Of a stretch of DNA of 64,000 bases, positions 61,053-64,000 are shown in pieces. Made by a program: the position numbers and the translations under genes. The notes under the pieces were generated by a model. It made no database searches. It was not told the origin of the DNA and saw only the letters and a list, made by a program, of their open reading frames with translations. How positions within the stretch are numbered: the first letter of the stretch is position 1; each line of letters starts with the position of its first letter. Origin of the DNA: Oreocharis arfaki. Its lineage: Eukaryota > Chordata > Aves > Passeriformes > Paramythiidae. The stretch spans positions 173,035-237,034 of the forward strand of contig VZRR01013404.1 of assembly GCA_013398015.1 (NCBI GenBank). Reading direction: 5' to 3'.

Positions 61053-64000
61053 TCATTTCTCATTGTTCTATTTAGCTTACTGCCCAGGCGTGCGTCCTGA
61101 TTCCTGCAGAGGGGACTCAGCAAGGGTTTATTTTCACAATAGCAGCCCTCAGGTACATGGGGCTTGATCCTGCTCCCATTCAAATAAATAGGAATTTGCC
61201 CATGGACTTGCAAAAGTAGGATACCAATGTTAGAGCCCTGTTCATTAACTCTTCACTTGCACCCTTCTACTCTGAAATAAAGGTGAATTCTTGCAAAACA
61301 AGCTTGTAATTTATCAGTATAGTTCTACGTATGAGGCTCCTAAAAAGCAATTATCACCAGCAATGCACGATGTGAGCTGGTTTCTGATGTAAAATTTGTT
61401 TCAGAGGTAAACTCTCTGGAGTGTCAAGGGAGCTGCTTTTGACCAATCCTAGCTGGGAGATGAACAGAGAAAAAGAAGAAGGGAAACAACGGGAAGAAGG
61501 GAAACAGGACCTAATCTTTGCAGCAGAGGTGAGCACAGTGATTTGTGTACTCTGCTGCTCTTCCAGCAGTGGAATTACCTGCCCAAAAACTACAGGGTAG
61601 AAGCAGAACAGCACCAAGGCCATGGGACCCTTTCCATCTGCCACCCGCTCTTAAGGGGCTGCTGGACAGGACGTGGCTCAGTGCCACTGCCCTGGCCAAC
61701 ATCCCTGCACTAGAACAGTCCCTCTGCCAGCCCCTTACATGACTTCCCACAGGAATTCACAGGCTTGGCCAAACAGGGATGAGAGGGGCTGCAACACAAA
61801 GTAAAAATTAACAAATCTCCAACTTGTGTGCACAGAATCTCCTCGCAGAACGGGCTCCAGTGATTGTTCACTTTCTGGCCGGAGTCCAGGTTTCTAAATC
61901 CCTGCCAATAGTATTTCTAAAAATGGATTTCCAGCAATATCTTAACCAACAAAATGTTGCCACATCACAACACTTTACAGCAGGATCACAATGAATTACT
62001 CTTAAAACCCCACACAATTTAAAAGGGTAATGAGCTGAACTTGCCTCTTAAAAATGGTTTCAGTACTGAGAACAGCCACTCACCAATTGCTGCCACGACT
62101 TTTGCATTTCAGCCCTATCTGTCAGTGATACTGTCTGTCTGCCAAGAAGCCAGATACTGAACCAGTGTTTTATTCGGGTCAGGGCTCCTTCACCACTAAC
62201 CTATAAGGGGAATTCAATTGACGGTATGAACGTTAGAAGAATTAATGTCTTTTTCTCACCATAAAATAGAAATTAAACCTATCCTGTGAAGATGCTGTTC
62301 AGTTCCCATTCATTTCCATTCACACACGCCTGACATCTCCCTTCTTTGGGTAAAAAGTTCTTCAGGGCTATGAGATTTTGGTCTACAGCTTTCAAGTAAA
62401 TCGTTCGAGCAGTCTTGTGTTCAAGGTCTGCATTTTGGGATGTTTGTACCTTCAGAAACAGAAATGTTTTGTATCTTGAGGATAGGAAGCTTGGTCTATT
62501 ATCTTGGCAGCTTTCAGTCCAATAATATGCAATGGTCAGACTGAAAAAAGCAAGATATGAACAAAGAACCCAAACTTAACTCTGGATTTTAATGCATATT
62601 GAACATTTATATTTGCCATTCAAGATTAAGTGTCTGAAGTGGATGCAATTTCCTCAGAAAAGGTTCTCTCTCCAGAATTTTGCCTATATTTTTGAATCTT
62701 AAAATAGCAAAATGACATAAGGGGAAAGCATATAACCTACACGCTTTACAAGACAAAGCTCTTTAAGTGTAGTAATTATTGGGCAGGGGAGTAAGTAAAG
62801 AAGAATTTAACAAATCTTGATGCTGTTAAGATACCACAGGGGGAAAAAAAAATGCATCTTCCCAAACGTTCACCACAAAAACAAACCAGTCTAAGTTTGG
62901 AGACAGCCAGAGAAAATTATATTCTGGCTATCACAAGCTGAAAATTGTGTGAAGAAGCAGCCCTGAGGCTCTCATGTATGGGAATGCAACACAAATGGCA
63001 AAAGCACTAATCTGTATCTTCCCACCACTTCCCTGACTGCTCTATTTGGACAGACGAGTGCCTTTCTAGTGGCAAAATTAATGGAATACATGGATTTGGG
63101 AGAGGAAGGAATTGCAGGTATCTGTGAGTTACATTTTGGAAACCCTTGCCTCCAACTGGCTTTAGGTGACTCATTTTAACCCCTCATAAAGGAAAAGCCT
63201 GTAACTGGAAAGGATTCACTGTTGTGAAACAGCAACACAGGAATGTCAATAAAATGAGGGCTGGAACATGTCCACTTCAAAAAAAAAAAAACATCCAAAG
63301 AAAGAAAAAGAAAAAAAAAACTAGTTAGGAACCAGTCTGGCTAGAGTACAACAACTCAGAGCAGCAGAATTGCATTCCAAAGTTTTCCTTGGTAACCTCC
63401 AAGAGTCTCCCAACTCAGTGTGGGAGAGGGCGTTTTGCTTCTTCAGGTAAATTGAAATCCCGCTACCTTTTCTGTTTGACTTAGCAAATCCTCTGTGCCA
63501 CAGCTACTGCCTCACACCTCACTGCTCCTAGAGTCCCGCTCCTCATACGACCTGAGCTCAGGGCTCAAATGGCATCCATTAGAATAAATAAGATTTTATC
63601 AGTAACGTGCTGTAGCCTCGGTTGTTTCTCTGGGCAGAATGAGAGCGGATAATCCTCCACTGCACTGCCAGGAATGCCCTGAGATTTGCTGCTTGCAGTG
63701 CTTGGGCTGCAGACACGCTACTGCTAAGAGCTCTGAAGCTTAGAACAATGCTTCGTGTCCTGTGTTATGTGACTCTGGTTCTTTATTAGGAAGTTTCTTT
63801 CTAGCTACTGAAGTATGTTTAGGAATACATCTTGTTCCTATGGAAATCAGTGAGAATTCTGCCCTTGCCTCCAAATAGAGCAGGAACAGACTCCCTGTCT
63901 GCAACATCAGACATCTTGGCGTGAAGTGAGAAAATTGGGAGGGCCTGCTAAGCTTCACTGGTGTGGAAAGGTCAGCCTACAAATCAAGAGACTGCAGGAG
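61053..64000. other. 2.9 kb to the window end, no gene recognised
   Basis: A-rich stretch near 63281-63320; otherwise short open frames only. Confidence 0.5.
63281..63320. repeat. A-rich low-complexity tract
   Basis: An A13 run, a short spacer, then AAAGAAAGAAAAAG-type units and an A10 run. Confidence 0.8.

Noticed and set aside
1..64000. Prokaryotic-type systems, CRISPR arrays, tRNA or rRNA genes
   Set aside because: The sequence is clearly avian nuclear DNA; no direct-repeat/spacer arrays or cloverleaf genes were seen.
35009..64000. The gag-derived RTL6 gene that neighbours SHISAL1 in mammals
   Set aside because: No zinc-knuckle or gag-like frame is present; RTL6 is regarded as mammal-specific, so it is not expected here.

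Overview
The window looks like vertebrate, specifically avian, nuclear DNA. Evidence: intron-rich AT-leaning sequence, several CR1 LINE fragments with the avian 3' tail, and LTR remnants whose wording matches endogenous-retrovirus LTRs common in songbird genomes. There are no operons, tRNAs, rRNAs or CRISPR arrays. One protein-coding gene can be read with confidence; the rest is intron, flank and transposon debris.

The gene is SHISAL1 (Shisa-like 1, formerly KIAA1644), on the minus strand. Three coding exons are recognised: 34976-34910 (signal peptide), 28498-28285 (cysteine-rich lumenal domain) and 21559-about 21240 (transmembrane helix and Gln/Pro-rich tail). The splice sites agree in phase and give a 199- or 200-residue protein. 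The exact stop is ambiguous: the stop lies on a strong splice donor and may be split by an intron (TG|A). A 5' UTR segment with two upstream ATGs lies just before the start codon. The promoter and first noncoding exon were not found; no clear CpG island occurs between 35 and 64 kb, so much of that stretch may be the first intron.

Layout: 1-21.2 kb is the 3' flank (or 3' UTR and its intron) with two CR1 copies and one LTR scrap. 21.2-35.0 kb is SHISAL1; its first coding intron carries a CR1 and two solo LTRs pointing away from each other. 35-64 kb is the upstream region with a second copy of one of those LTRs in inverse orientation, an LTR tail, two adjacent LTR remnants at 49-50 kb, a degenerate ACATGAT-type repeat tract at 52.3 kb, an old CR1 at 57.4 kb, and an internally deleted CR1 at 60.6-61.0 kb.

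No novel multi-gene system was found. The observations most worth checking are the split or donor-embedded SHISAL1 stop codon, the overlapping upstream ATGs, the recent-looking Gln/Thr/Pro tandem repeat in the tail, and the internally deleted CR1. Family assignments rest on recognition from memory, without database searches.
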